Assembly: GCA_020638955.1 (NCBI GenBank)
Contig: JACKHO010000007.1
Coordinates: 186,001-250,000, forward strand
Source: Planctomycetaceae bacterium
GTDB taxonomy: Bacteria > Planctomycetota > Planctomycetia > Planctomycetales > Planctomycetaceae
DNA: 64,000 bases
Reading direction: 5' to 3'
Part shown: positions 52,595 through 62,340 of the stretch, piece by piece
Layout: every line of letters begins with the position of its first letter
Numbering within the stretch: the first letter of the stretch is position 1
Notes under the pieces: generated by a model
Told to the model about the DNA's origin: nothing
Seen by the model: the letters and a program-made list of their open reading frames with translations, nothing else
Database searches by the model: none
Position numbers and translations under genes: made by a program

Positions 52595-54592
52595 TTATTC
52601 GACAACTCGGAACGAGATGGCTGGGGTCGAAACGGTAATGGTTTCGTTCCCCTTCTTGTGCGTTGCCGTCAAGACAACGCTGAAGGTTCCCAGTGGCGAT
52701 TTGTCATTGGAGTCGAACTGCAGCTCTACTTCATTCTGCCCTTTTGGGATGGGCTTCATGGCCAATCCAACATTTCCAGGCACGGCATTCTTGTCAGGAT
52801 TGGTAGCCAAAGTGATTTGCTCGTCCACCCCTTCACCTCGCTCGGCAGTGACCTTGAACGTTGGCTTGCTCCCCCGTTTGATTTCGACAAGCGCTGGCTC
52901 AACTCGCAGCCGCAATTTCTGTGCGGGGGCTCCGGACAGCCCTACTGCCTCCCTAAGTGGCTGCGGAAACGCGACCAGACTGCTCCACTGTCCTTTCAGG
53001 AAGTCGTGAACACTCGCCACGTCACTGATTTCGGTTTCGCCAACCTTACCCGTTCCTCGAATGGCAATGTTCGACAGTTGGCCTCCCTGAAATTCGGGAG
53101 CCGCCTCCAGCGTCATTACGCCAGTGTTCACGCCAGGTCCAATTGTTGTGGGCGTGGCAGTGACTCCTTGCGGAAGCCCAGTGGCGGTGAGGGTGATTTC
53201 ACCACCGTAGTCGATCCGTGCAACCGTGACTGAAACGGCAGCCACGTTTCCGGCTGCGAGCGAAATGGCATCTGTTCCTGCTTCAAGTGAAAACCCGGGC
53301 TGCTGGGGCGTTACAGAAATGTGATAACCGAATTCCGGCCCGCCCCGTTTCAGCAAGTCTTTCACTTCCAGATAGTACGTGCCGTCTTCCGGAAACTTAA
53401 CTGCGAGTGTTCCTTCGGCGGTGCCAGCGTCATCAACGGCCACCAGCGCACTCTTGTCGGCTTTCAGCATCCGCATCGACAAATCGACCGGCGCACCAAT
53501 CTCGCGGGTCATGCCGATGAAGCGAAACTGCTGATCCTTTTTGCCAGCAATTACATAGTAGTCGACGTCGTCCGGTTCATCGCAGCGACCGCTAATGCTC
53601 GCGCCCAATGCCGCTTCGTTTGCCTGCTCAACCGCGTCATTGGGCTCACGCTCCAAAACCTGTGGGGCGTCCGTCGTGCGCACGAAAGAAAACGCATGCG
53701 TGGCACCACCAACGCGCGTCGTGGCGACACGTAGCCATTCTGGAGCTTCTGGGGCAGCCGTCACATGAGCCGGCGCCGCAGATGCCGCATCGAGCCCCAC
53801 GAAGTCAACGCGGGTTTCCTGACCTTTCGTCACCGCTGCGGGAACCGTCGACGTAATGGCCGGGAAGTCACCAATCCGTAAGCGATAAAAATGGTTTCCA
53901 CTCCCTCGGAACTGTGCATCTCGAACTTCGACGACGTACGTGCCCGCTGTCGCGAACGTGAAGCTCAGTTGGGAATCGGAAGAGAGGCCGCGTGTGTCGT
54001 CGGCATAAGCCAGTTCGCGGCCGCTTGCATCGTACAGGAAGAGGACGGGATCAAGGGCCGATCCCAGCCGTCGCGACCAGGCTTCAAATGTGAGTGTGGC
54101 TCCCGCCGCTGCGTTGAACTTGAAGAAGTCACGACCCAGGTTATCGACGACACCATCAACGCCTGCCGGAACAGGAACTTCTTGAGCCGCGGCCACCGAA
54201 TTGTTTCCCCCCGCCTCGGCCACGGTTGGCAGGTCGTCCACAAGCAGTAGTCGCAAATTGCTGACACCTTTGTCGGTTACGACTCGAAGTCCGTGTACGC
54301 CCAGAGGTGCATCTGGCGGAACAGCGACGTGATACACCGTCTGACCGCCATCGGTCCCGTTCTTTTCGATGTCCGTTGCCACCGCCGTCACACCGGAGAA
54401 TGAGGTCCAGCATTGCGTGGCTCCCGCGAGATTCCCGCCGACTGTGCGCACATCAACGGTCTGACCTGGATTCACGCCGCGAGGTTGAATCAAGTTGACC
54501 GTCGGAGCCTGCCCCCATACTGGAACTGCCAGCAGAAATGCGGCCGAAAACAGGATGCCAATTCGAAGAACGCGAGGCGAGCTGAGTATCAT
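52595..54592 (-). CDS. Large secreted protein with pre-peptidase C-terminal-like domains
   Basis: The 665-residue product has a signal peptide (VLRIGILFSAAFLLAVPVWG). A series of beta-sandwich domains follows. The first is near 35-110 (NLIQPRGVNPGQTVDV). Two are like bacterial pre-peptidase C-terminal (PPC) domains: DFFKFNAAAGATLTFEAWSR with AGTYVVEVRD, and DVDYYVIAGKKDQQFRF with DGTYYLEVKD. The last ~200 residues resemble Ig-like or cadherin-type domains. No catalytic motif is seen, so it is probably a cell-surface or matrix protein. Related proteins are common in planctomycetes. It is a single gene. Confidence 0.87.
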   Translation of the reverse strand: MILSSPRVLRIGILFSAAFLLAVPVWGQAPTVNLIQPRGVNPGQTVDVRTVGGNLAGATQCWTSFSGVTAVATDIEKNGTDGGQTVYHVAVPPDAPLGVHGLRVVTDKGVSNLRLLLVDDLPTVAEAGGNNSVAAAQEVPVPAGVDGVVDNLGRDFFKFNAAAGATLTFEAWSRRLGSALDPVLFLYDASGRELAYADDTRGLSSDSQLSFTFATAGTYVVEVRDAQFRGSGNHFYRLRIGDFPAITSTVPAAVTKGQETRVDFVGLDAASAAPAHVTAAPEAPEWLRVATTRVGGATHAFSFVRTTDAPQVLEREPNDAVEQANEAALGASISGRCDEPDDVDYYVIAGKKDQQFRFIGMTREIGAPVDLSMRMLKADKSALVAVDDAGTAEGTLAVKFPEDGTYYLEVKDLLKRGGPEFGYHISVTPQQPGFSLEAGTDAISLAAGNVAAVSVTVARIDYGGEITLTATGLPQGVTATPTTIGPGVNTGVMTLEAAPEFQGGQLSNIAIRGTGKVGETEISDVASVHDFLKGQWSSLVAFPQPLREAVGLSGAPAQKLRLRVEPALVEIKRGSKPTFKVTAERGEGVDEQITLATNPDKNAVPGNVGLAMKPIPKGQNEVELQFDSNDKSPLGTFSVVLTATHKKGNETITVSTPAISFRVVE

Positions 54593-54726
54593 GTCGAAGC
54601 AGGTGGGTAAAAGCAGGCGGGCTGCAGTGCGGAATTACGGCACGGCAATTAAATGAGGGTAAACGCTGCTTTGAACGTATGTCAAACCGGGCAGACCTTC
54701 GACACGCCTGCCACCCCCAAAATCCC

Positions 54727-55170
54727 TTACGGCTTCAGGGTGGAGACGACCAGGAAACTCCACACAAGCAGCGACGCCCACACCAAATCGCGGCGATGGT
54801 TACGACGACTCCAAGCCCCCTGCAGCAGGCCAATGGCCTGCCAGGTACGTTGGACAACGAGCTCAACTTCTTCGCGTAACACGGGATTCACCAGTCTCTT
54901 TTCAATACTCAGGCCCGGCCCCATCGTAGGAGTTGTCCACGGAATCTGAAGTGAAACTGTGTCGCGGTTCCTCAGGTTCACCAACGCGGCGCCTGTCACA
55001 TCAGTTCTGCGATGTTGTGAATTCAGCGAGAGTTGTCGTGTTGTGTCGAACGTTAGGCTGGCCTGTACGATTGCGATGAATGGAGAGCCACTCTGTTCCC
55101 TGCAAGCGGCAGAGCCGTGCGCAATGTACACACCAAGCGTTGCTGTTGAGTCACCCCAAGCAAGGAACAA
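54727..55170 (-). CDS. Possible small protein with C-terminal membrane anchor
   Basis: This 147-residue frame starts at a TTG and has codon usage close to the neighbours. It ends with a basic patch (SRRNHRRD) and a hydrophobic helix (LVWASLLVWSFLVV), a layout that suggests a tail anchor. No family is recognised and no ATG start was found, so it may be the 3' part of an older gene or a chance frame. Overlapping plus-strand frames look less gene-like. Confidence 0.35.
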   Translation of the reverse strand: MFLAWGDSTATLGVYIAHGSAACREQSGSPFIAIVQASLTFDTTRQLSLNSQHRRTDVTGAALVNLRNRDTVSLQIPWTTPTMGPGLSIEKRLVNPVLREEVELVVQRTWQAIGLLQGAWSRRNHRRDLVWASLLVWSFLVVSTLKP

Positions 55171-55224
55171 GGCACCGTAGACTGAAACAGTATGGCCGGA
55201 CGTAGGCGAAAAACGGTATAAGAG

Positions 55225-55464
55225 ATGTCAGTTCACATCGGAGCTACGGAGCCAGAAATGACGGAAGCTGCCGCCCAATTATTGGCAACATTTGAAACGC
55301 TCGATCCACAGGAACAGCACGTCCTGTTGACCGAGCTCCTGCGACGTACCGGAGAATTGCCAGATACGCTTCTGTCCGATGAGCATTTCGTTGGACTGGC
55401 GGACGAACTGTTCCAAACGCTGGACGCAGAGGAATCTGATGACAGTCAGCCCAACAGGAAGTGA
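55225..55464 (+). CDS. Antitoxin-like protein of a toxin-antitoxin remnant
   Basis: The 79-residue acidic product (TEAAAQLLATFETLDPQEQ, VLLTELLRRTGELPDTLLSDE, LADELFQTLDAEES) looks like the short antitoxins that precede PemK/MazF-type toxins in planctomycetes and cyanobacteria. The next frame starts inside it at 55439, the usual overlapping arrangement, but that toxin frame is cut short. A start at 55258 is also possible. If no toxin is made, the protein may be a relic or may neutralise a related toxin elsewhere. Confidence 0.6.
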   Translation: MSVHIGATEPEMTEAAAQLLATFETLDPQEQHVLLTELLRRTGELPDTLLSDEHFVGLADELFQTLDAEESDDSQPNRK

Positions 55465-55483
55465 CGTCTGGTTGGTTGACCTA
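55439..55483 (+). pseudogene. Truncated PemK/MazF-like toxin start
   Basis: An ATG at 55439 overlaps the antitoxin-like gene and encodes MTVSPTGSDVWLVDL, closely resembling the start of PemK/MazF toxins (xxVWLVDLG). After about 15 residues the frame runs into sequence antisense to the GspE-type gene, which ends at 55481, and similarity stops. A deletion or rearrangement probably joined the toxin start to this ATPase gene. Confidence 0.55.
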
Positions 55484-57172
55484 CGAAGCATCACCGCGTG
55501 TAATGCGAATGACTTCGTCGAGCGTCGTACGGCCATCGAGGACCATACCGTAACCGCACTGGCGGAGGGTCATCATATGTTGCTGCTTCAAGGCGTACTC
55601 CCGGATGATGCTCGCACTTGCCTGTTCAGTGCAGAGCCGGCGGATTTCGGCGTCGTTCAGCAGCAGTTCAAAAACACCGTTTCGGCCTGAGAAACCAATT
55701 TCGCGACAGGTGCGGCAGCCGACCGGCTGATAAAGCTCGGTGAGGCCGTTTGTGGAGAAGTCTTCAGGCCGTTCGAGCGAGTCGATGGGGACGGGCTTTT
55801 TGCATTCTTTGCAGAGCAGTCGCAACAACCGCTGCGCAAGGACTCCTTCCACTGTACTCGCGACGAGGTACGGTTCGACACCCATGTCGACCAGTCGAGT
55901 GAAGGCACTGGGAGCGTCGTTGGTGTGGAGTGTGCTGAATACAAGGTGACCAGTGAGCGAAGCCTGGATGGCACTTGTCGCTGTTTCGCCGTCTCGAATT
56001 TCCCCGATGAGCACGACGTCGGGGTCGTGACGAAGAATAGAACGTAGGCCAGCGGCGAAGGTGAGACCAATTTTCGAATGCACCTGGATTTGACTGATGC
56101 CATCCATGTGATATTCGACAGGGTCTTCCACCGTGATGATTTTGGTTTCCGGGCTCTTGATTTCGTTGAGAGCACTGTAAAGCGTGGTCGTTTTACCGCT
56201 ACCCGTCGGACCGGTGACGAGCACAATTCCGTGCGGCAAGGAAATCAGCTTGTTAAAGGGATCGGAAATCGTCGTCGGCATACCGACGCTGGCGAGGCTG
56301 AAGTTCATCCGTTGTTTGTCGAGCAAACGGAGCACCACCCCTTCGCCATGCAACATGGGGATGATCGAAACACGAACGTCGACCTCGCGTCCTTTGACGC
56401 GGACATTGATACGACCATCCTGCGGCAGTCGTTTCTCGGCAATGTTAAGCCGCGACATAATCTTCAGACGCGTCACAATTGCTGACGAGAAGTGATGGAT
56501 TTCCGGCGGCACAGGTTGCACGCGGAGTAATCCGTCGACGCGGAACCGAATGACGAATCCGTTTTCCTGCGGCTCAAGGTGCACGTCGCTCGCACGCTGC
56601 TCCAGTGACTCCACCAGAAGCTCGTTCACCAGTCGGATGACTGACGGGGCTTGAGCTGACTCGGCGAGTTCACCGAGTTCCGACGGGATGTCGTCGAGGA
56701 TTTCAACGCCCTCAGCACTGCGCTGAGCCACGAGCTGGTTGATGGTGTCCCCACCGACGCCGAGGTGCTGCTTGATGGCATCGACAATTTCTTCGCGGAT
56801 GGCGAGAACAGGTTCGACCTGCACGCCGCCGAGGGCGGCGAGTTCGTCGAGCGCTTCGAATTCAAAGGGGTCGGACGTGGCAACGGTGACGTGGCCATTC
56901 TGTCGTTCGAGAGGCAGGATTTCGTGGCGGAAAATTGCCGTCGTGGGGAACTGCCGGAGCAACTCAGGATCGATGGCCCGATCTTTTACAGAGACATACT
57001 GCATCCCGAGGTCGTCGGCAAAGGCCCGGAGTGCCTGTTCTTCCGACATGACGCCCATGGACACGAGTTGACGATCGACCCGTCCGCCAGTCGCAGTCCG
57101 TCGCGCCTCTTCAACCTGTTGACGCGTTGCGAGTTTCTGATCGACGAAGAACTGGCCAATATCCATGTTCAC
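55481..57172 (-). CDS. gspE: GspE/PilB-type secretion ATPase
   Basis: The 563-residue product is a hexameric ATPase of type II secretion or type IV pilus assembly. It has an N-terminal MshEN/GspE-N region (~1-150) and the catalytic part: GPTGSGKTTTLYSAL (Walker A), the Asp box IITVEDPVEYHMDG, VVLIGEIRDGETA (Walker B), the His box TGHLVFSTLHTNDA, and a zinc-binding Cys set (CKECKKP, CRTCREIG). The start is GTG at 57172 by ribosome-binding-site spacing; ATG at 57166 is possible. It lies 154 bases downstream of the secretin-like gene on the same strand and should power export of DUF1559-type pseudopilins. Confidence 0.95.
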   Translation of the reverse strand: MNMDIGQFFVDQKLATRQQVEEARRTATGGRVDRQLVSMGVMSEEQALRAFADDLGMQYVSVKDRAIDPELLRQFPTTAIFRHEILPLERQNGHVTVATSDPFEFEALDELAALGGVQVEPVLAIREEIVDAIKQHLGVGGDTINQLVAQRSAEGVEILDDIPSELGELAESAQAPSVIRLVNELLVESLEQRASDVHLEPQENGFVIRFRVDGLLRVQPVPPEIHHFSSAIVTRLKIMSRLNIAEKRLPQDGRINVRVKGREVDVRVSIIPMLHGEGVVLRLLDKQRMNFSLASVGMPTTISDPFNKLISLPHGIVLVTGPTGSGKTTTLYSALNEIKSPETKIITVEDPVEYHMDGISQIQVHSKIGLTFAAGLRSILRHDPDVVLIGEIRDGETATSAIQASLTGHLVFSTLHTNDAPSAFTRLVDMGVEPYLVASTVEGVLAQRLLRLLCKECKKPVPIDSLERPEDFSTNGLTELYQPVGCRTCREIGFSGRNGVFELLLNDAEIRRLCTEQASASIIREYALKQQHMMTLRQCGYGMVLDGRTTLDEVIRITRGDAS

Positions 57173-57326
57173 GTTATTTCCACCGAGTCAGGGATGTTGC
57201 TGATAAGTGAATTCGAATCACTCACTACAACATTCAACCCAACTGGCTTTCGAAGGTTACTGTCTCTTTTCGATGATGAGTCGCAAAGCAAAGAATTGTG
57301 CGTTCTATGCGGACGAATGTCAAAAA

Positions 57327-60300
57327 TTACCGTCCACGTCCGCCGGAGCGTCCGAAAGGGCTTCCCCCACCACTGGGAGGTCCCCCACTGGGACGACCAA
57401 ACGGCGAGCCACCTGAACGACCAAATGGACTTCCACCACCGAAGGGGCTTCCGCCTCCACTGGGAGGTCCACCACCGCCTTGCATTTGGTCACGCATGCG
57501 TTGTTCAAACATCCGGCGAATATCGTCGGGATTTGGTCCACCCTGTGGTGGTCCACCAGGAGACGGACCGCTGCTGCCGCTATTGCTGCTGGAGCCGCCG
57601 CTGGTACGACTGGAAGTTGTCTTCACTTTTGGTACGAGCGTTCCCAGAGCCTGCTGCACAACCGTCGCGCTGGCGTTCTTCAGTTGGTACACCTGTACGG
57701 TCGGTTGGGCGACCAGGATGGCATTGTCGAGTTCCTCGACGAATGTCTTTACTTCCTGATACAGGGCTTCGTCTGCCGAGACGAGAAGATTGTTGGTGTT
57801 CGAGTCGACACTGATTGTCATACGCACGGTTGATGCCTGACGCTGATCGTTTCGCCCCCCGCGTCCACCGCCACCGCCGAACATGGCGGCCAAGGCGTTG
57901 GCACCGGCACGGGCCTGGGCTTGTGAGTCTTCCAGGTAGTCTTTGTAAAGATCGCGCACGTTCTGATAGACGTCGTTCACATCGGCGTGGTTGACGGCGA
58001 TCATGCGGGGGACTCGATCGCGCAGGGAGTCGGAAATGTCGGTGCCGTCGAGTACCTTGAGCCACTCTTCGACTTCTCGAATTTTGTATGTGGGGCCGCT
58101 AACAAGCAGGGCATTGAGTCGCAACTCGGGGACAATTCGCAGTCCCGTGGAACCACCGAGCGACGTAACGCCCGTCATGTCCATGACGCCCGAACCGAAA
58201 TCCTGCATGCTCCCCATCATTCCGCCGAAGCTGCTCGAAGACGAAGAGGCACTCACATTCGCCCCGTCGATGACCTGCTCCAGAATGCTGGCAGTTTCTG
58301 TGGCGTCGGCCGTTTGCAGTGTCAGGACCACCCATTCGGAACTCGGTGGCACCACCTGCATGGCAGCCTCAATGAGTTCTTCGAGGCGATTCAACTGCTC
58401 AGGATCGTTGGCCATCATGAGGAGCTGGTCACCCACAACCGTCATCGTTGGCGGCTCCAGGGACTCACTGGGAGTTTTTTTTTCTGACGATTCTGGCTTC
58501 TGCTCAGCCGGTGGTGCTGGCTGAGAATCCTTCTTGGCGGCATCCAAGTCGTCGAGGAAACTGTCGAGCGCGCTGTCGAAGGCATCCTGAGGAGCTTCGG
58601 CTTGAACAGTGTAGGTTGGTTGAGCAAATCCAACTGCTGGCTGATAGCTGGCCGAATCGGGACGTGCTGCTGGCTGGTTTGAAGTCCGTGAAGGCGCTGG
58701 CGACTCCTGGAGTTCGTCCGCCGCTTCGTTGCGTGAAGGAGACCGAATTTCCCGAATGGGGCCACGTTGTTCCGGCGTCACCACGCGAATGGGCTTCGGA
58801 TTGGATCGATCCCACATTTGTTCAATGAAGGGAATGAGGTCCTCGGGATTCCGACCACTCAGCGGGGACGTCCGAATGAGGTCGCGGTTGTTGGTTCGGT
58901 CGCCGGTTCCATCTTCGCCGATGTCAGCGAGGATCAATTTGATTTGAGCCACCTGATCGGCACTGCCACGAACCATGATTTGGCGTCCGACCAAATCGGC
59001 TTCGATTGTTGGGGCGGCTTCCCCGTCACCTATGAACACGGCTCGCAAAGTCGCGGCAATGTTGAGTGGGTCGTTCTTCACCAGAGGAATGACCGCGACC
59101 TGCATGAGACCTCCGCCCGAACCATCCATTTGACGGATGAGAGCGGCAACTTCTTCGTGCTGCTTGGGCGTTCCGTTGATATGGATGGTTCCATTCTCGC
59201 CATCTTCATTAACAACAATGCCCGGCATGAGCGCGTCGATTGTCTTAGTGACTTCTCGCGCGTTCGCACCTTTGACCTTGTAGACGACGAGGTAAGGTTT
59301 GCGACTGGACGCACCCAGGCCGTTGCCTTCTCCGTCCACGTCAATGGTTGCCAGTGTATCTTTGATAATGGCGTGCTCGGCTGGCGTGGCGGCCACGAGC
59401 AGTGTGTTCGTACGAGGATCGATGGCGATAGTGGCTTTGTCACCTGACGAAGATGTTGTTTGTGGTGCCGAACGAGGATCGCGTCGGTCGAACGAGGCAG
59501 AAACGTTGGGCGTGAGGCGCTCAGCTCCGAGCATAACTCGAATGATTTCTTCGGCCTCTTCGGCGAGCACATGCGTCAATGCATAAGGCTGGAACGTCCG
59601 ATCATCTGGACCGCCGGAAGCGTTCATCATGTTGAGCCGCTCCTGGATGCAGAGCAGGTTGCTGCCAATGTCAGTCACGCGCAGTGCACCCGACGTCTTC
59701 AGGCTGACAACCTTTCCTTGCGGGCCTTTGAGTTGATCGACTTCATTGGCAATCAGGTCAACGTCGGCTCCCTTCGCCAACTGAAAGTCGACAGTCAACA
59801 ACTCATTCTTGCCCCGACTCGACAACTCACTCGCCAAGACAATGGGCACCAGATTGGGCGGAATGGTGTGATCGATGTTGAGCGACACAAGAAACTCGTC
59901 ACGTCGTACCAGGATGTAGCCCCTTTGAATAAGGTAACCGTTCAGCACATCCAGCGCTTCCGTCGGTGTGTACGGCTTGGGGTCGTTGTACGTGAACGTG
60001 CCGGGTGGGACTTCTTGTGGGTCAAGAGTTAGGTTTGACGCCCCAGCGAACAGCTTGAGCACATCGAGCCATGGCATGTAAGAGAATGTAAAGCGCAGGG
60101 TGGCATCGGCTGGAACTGGGCTGCCAGGGCCGGGGATCCCATCTGGACCTGCTGGCGGCGCCGGCGCACCGAATGACCCCATGACCTGAGCCCCTTCCGG
60201 TACTTCTTCGACAAACGCTGGACGAGGTGGCGCATTTCCCTGAGGGCCAGCTCCTGGAGGGCCACCTGGACCACGACCGAATCCACTGCGATCTCGTTCT

Positions 60301-61013
60301 GGACCTGGAGCACCCAGTTTTGACGTCCACTGCGTCCGCTGATCGGCCGTCAGGACTGCCTGAACTTTCTGTTCGTGTTCGGCCCGCAACTTGTCCCGCT
60401 CTTCTTCGCTCGCCTGAAAGCCGAGGGCACGGCGGGCCTCTTCGTACTCAGCCCGCAGCGCTTCGATCTTCGCTTTCTGCTCTGGTGTAATCTTCAAATC
60501 TTGTGCAACATCGTCTCGCAGCAATCCGCTGGTCCCCGACCGCTGCAACACGACCTGATTCAATCGCGTTTGCTGTTCCGGGTTCAGGATGGCCCGAACC
60601 TTGTCGTCGTTTTCACGTTGAAGCTGTTCCATGGTCTGCTGCATTTCGACCTGAATCTTCTGGCGTTCTTCTTCGGTCTGGGCTGCGCGCATGCGTTCGA
60701 AAATTGGGCCCATGCGTTCGCGGCCCTGATCGCGACCATCACCCAGTTCCTGCAGCTTCGCTTTTTGCTCATCCGAGAGATTCAGTTCACCCTGAACGGC
60801 TTCGTCCCGAACTTCCCGGCCCATGGATGTGCCGCCGCGGCCAAAGCCAATTGGTCCGCCAAAACCACGACCGCCGAATCCACCTGGACCGCCAGGACCA
60901 CCCGGAGGGCCACCGCGTCCTCGACCACCGCCATCAGGTTGGGCCATGAGTTGACCGCCAAGCATTGTGCAGGCCAATGCGAACAGCAGAATGTGTTTCC
61001 GAAGTGCATACAT
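57327..61013 (-). CDS. Large secretin N-domain protein without a visible secretin barrel
   Basis: About 1,228 residues. A signal peptide (ILLFALACTMLGGQLMA) and a Gly/Pro-rich part come first. A helical region with two LTxxQ/Spy-like repeats follows (LNLSDEQKAKLQELG, LKITPEQKAKIEALR). Then an N0/STN-like domain (SYMPWLDVLKLFAGASNLTL) and several secretin N-domain repeats (VYKVKGANAREVTKTIDAL; NLLVSADEALYQEVKTFVEEL). It ends in Gly/Pro/Ser repeats (GGGSPFGRSGG). I cannot find the C-terminal beta-barrel segment of GspD/PilQ. It may be a periplasmic scaffold of the type II-like system powered by the downstream ATPase. Start about 61013; the exact base is uncertain by one. Confidence 0.8.
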   Translation of the reverse strand: MYALRKHILLFALACTMLGGQLMAQPDGGGRGRGGPPGGPGGPGGFGGRGFGGPIGFGRGGTSMGREVRDEAVQGELNLSDEQKAKLQELGDGRDQGRERMGPIFERMRAAQTEEERQKIQVEMQQTMEQLQRENDDKVRAILNPEQQTRLNQVVLQRSGTSGLLRDDVAQDLKITPEQKAKIEALRAEYEEARRALGFQASEEERDKLRAEHEQKVQAVLTADQRTQWTSKLGAPGPERDRSGFGRGPGGPPGAGPQGNAPPRPAFVEEVPEGAQVMGSFGAPAPPAGPDGIPGPGSPVPADATLRFTFSYMPWLDVLKLFAGASNLTLDPQEVPPGTFTYNDPKPYTPTEALDVLNGYLIQRGYILVRRDEFLVSLNIDHTIPPNLVPIVLASELSSRGKNELLTVDFQLAKGADVDLIANEVDQLKGPQGKVVSLKTSGALRVTDIGSNLLCIQERLNMMNASGGPDDRTFQPYALTHVLAEEAEEIIRVMLGAERLTPNVSASFDRRDPRSAPQTTSSSGDKATIAIDPRTNTLLVAATPAEHAIIKDTLATIDVDGEGNGLGASSRKPYLVVYKVKGANAREVTKTIDALMPGIVVNEDGENGTIHINGTPKQHEEVAALIRQMDGSGGGLMQVAVIPLVKNDPLNIAATLRAVFIGDGEAAPTIEADLVGRQIMVRGSADQVAQIKLILADIGEDGTGDRTNNRDLIRTSPLSGRNPEDLIPFIEQMWDRSNPKPIRVVTPEQRGPIREIRSPSRNEAADELQESPAPSRTSNQPAARPDSASYQPAVGFAQPTYTVQAEAPQDAFDSALDSFLDDLDAAKKDSQPAPPAEQKPESSEKKTPSESLEPPTMTVVGDQLLMMANDPEQLNRLEELIEAAMQVVPPSSEWVVLTLQTADATETASILEQVIDGANVSASSSSSSFGGMMGSMQDFGSGVMDMTGVTSLGGSTGLRIVPELRLNALLVSGPTYKIREVEEWLKVLDGTDISDSLRDRVPRMIAVNHADVNDVYQNVRDLYKDYLEDSQAQARAGANALAAMFGGGGGRGGRNDQRQASTVRMTISVDSNTNNLLVSADEALYQEVKTFVEELDNAILVAQPTVQVYQLKNASATVVQQALGTLVPKVKTTSSRTSGGSSSNSGSSGPSPGGPPQGGPNPDDIRRMFEQRMRDQMQGGGGPPSGGGSPFGGGSPFGRSGGSPFGRPSGGPPSGGGSPFGRSGGRGR

Positions 61014-61293
61014 GGAAGCGGTAACCTGCGTGAAATTACTGGAACAACTCAATTGTTTCGCCGGATTTGTGATTCGAAAACCGCATTTTGACGAAACCTG
61101 ACAGAAGGCAAGGGGTTAATCCCTTGAGGAAGGGAATGCAGACGCACATCACATTGGGTCGGCTGTCCAGCAGTTTAAAACCCCGCTGGACTTATTAAGG
61201 ACCGAAGAAAATGGGCGACTTGCTTAGAACTTACCTCGGGCGCATGATATGGGTGTCGTTTCGGTTGTACCGGGTTTGAGAATTGGGGCAGTC

Positions 61294-62304
61294 ATGCCGT
61301 ATCGCAAAGCAGCTCAACACTTTGTATTCATTACACTTGCGACGTGCCTCTTCTATTCTGAAGCATTCGCCCAGCGGGGGGGATTCTCGCCGGACGAAAT
61401 GTTTCGCCGGATGGATTCCAACAACGACGGGGTCATTACGGCCAATGAAACCGAGCGGCTCCCCAGCTTCATGCGGGACGAATTCAAGAATAACGGCCTG
61501 GATTTCAATCGAGGCGTCCGACGCGACGAGTTTGAACGTTCGGCCGAGAAAGTGTTTACGACAATCCGGGAACGATTCAGCCGAGGTGGACCTCCGGGTG
61601 GACCAGGTGGCCCCCCAGGATCACCAGGCGGACCTCCAGGACGTGGGCCTGATCCAAGGTCCTCAGATGACCGTCGTCGCGAAGATGACCGACGCAGAGA
61701 AGAGGATCGACGTCGCGAGGAAGAGAGACGCCGCGAAGAGGATCGCAGTCGTACTTCGCGCCCGAGTTCCCAACGCGTTGTCGCAAAATCTGATCGAATT
61801 ACCGTCGACCTGCAGAGCAGCTTCACCGCAGGGGACGCTGATGGCGATGGCCAAATCGCCTTCTATGAATGGCGAAAGTGGAAACCAACGGAATTGCGTG
61901 AATTCCTGCGAATGGACGCGAATCACGACGGCTTCCTGACTCCCAAGGAAATCAAATACGCGGAAGCGGCCCCGGTTGTGTCGAGTACCCCGACAGGTCA
62001 GCCAGCCGCGCCTGTTCCAAGTTCGGCGACGGCAACTCCACAACCGACAACTCCCGTTTCGACGAGTCCGCCATCAGTCTCAGCGAACCTGTCGGAAGAT
62101 GATCGCAATTCCGTCGAAGGGAAACGCGCCACTTTCTATGTGGGCCGGCTGGACCAGAACAAGAATGGCACCATAGACCCCGACGAGTGGTCTATCAGCA
62201 CAACCATTAAGCCACAGTTTGAGAAGGGTGGAGTCGACATCAGCAAACCAATGCCGAGCGACCTGTTCATCGCATACTACATCAAATTCAACCGCAAAGA
62301 TTGA
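61294..62304 (+). CDS. Secreted EF-hand protein with Arg/Glu/Asp-rich linker
   Basis: The 336-residue product has a signal peptide (YRKAAQHFVFITLATCLFYSEAFA). Four EF-hand loops are seen: DSNNDGVITANE and later DADGDGQIAFYE, DANHDGFLTPKE and DQNKNGTIDPDE, all with good calcium ligands. Between the first loop and the others is a Gly/Pro stretch, then a repeat of Asp/Arg/Glu (DDRRREDDRRREEDRRREEE). It may bind calcium or hold extracellular polymers. It is divergent from the secretin-like gene, sharing its ~280-base promoter region, so the two may be co-regulated. Confidence 0.88.
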   Translation: MPYRKAAQHFVFITLATCLFYSEAFAQRGGFSPDEMFRRMDSNNDGVITANETERLPSFMRDEFKNNGLDFNRGVRRDEFERSAEKVFTTIRERFSRGGPPGGPGGPPGSPGGPPGRGPDPRSSDDRRREDDRRREEDRRREEERRREEDRSRTSRPSSQRVVAKSDRITVDLQSSFTAGDADGDGQIAFYEWRKWKPTELREFLRMDANHDGFLTPKEIKYAEAAPVVSSTPTGQPAAPVPSSATATPQPTTPVSTSPPSVSANLSEDDRNSVEGKRATFYVGRLDQNKNGTIDPDEWSISTTIKPQFEKGGVDISKPMPSDLFIAYYIKFNRKD

Positions 62305-62340
62305 CTTGTTAAACCTGCAGTGACCGCGAATTCGGCGCGG

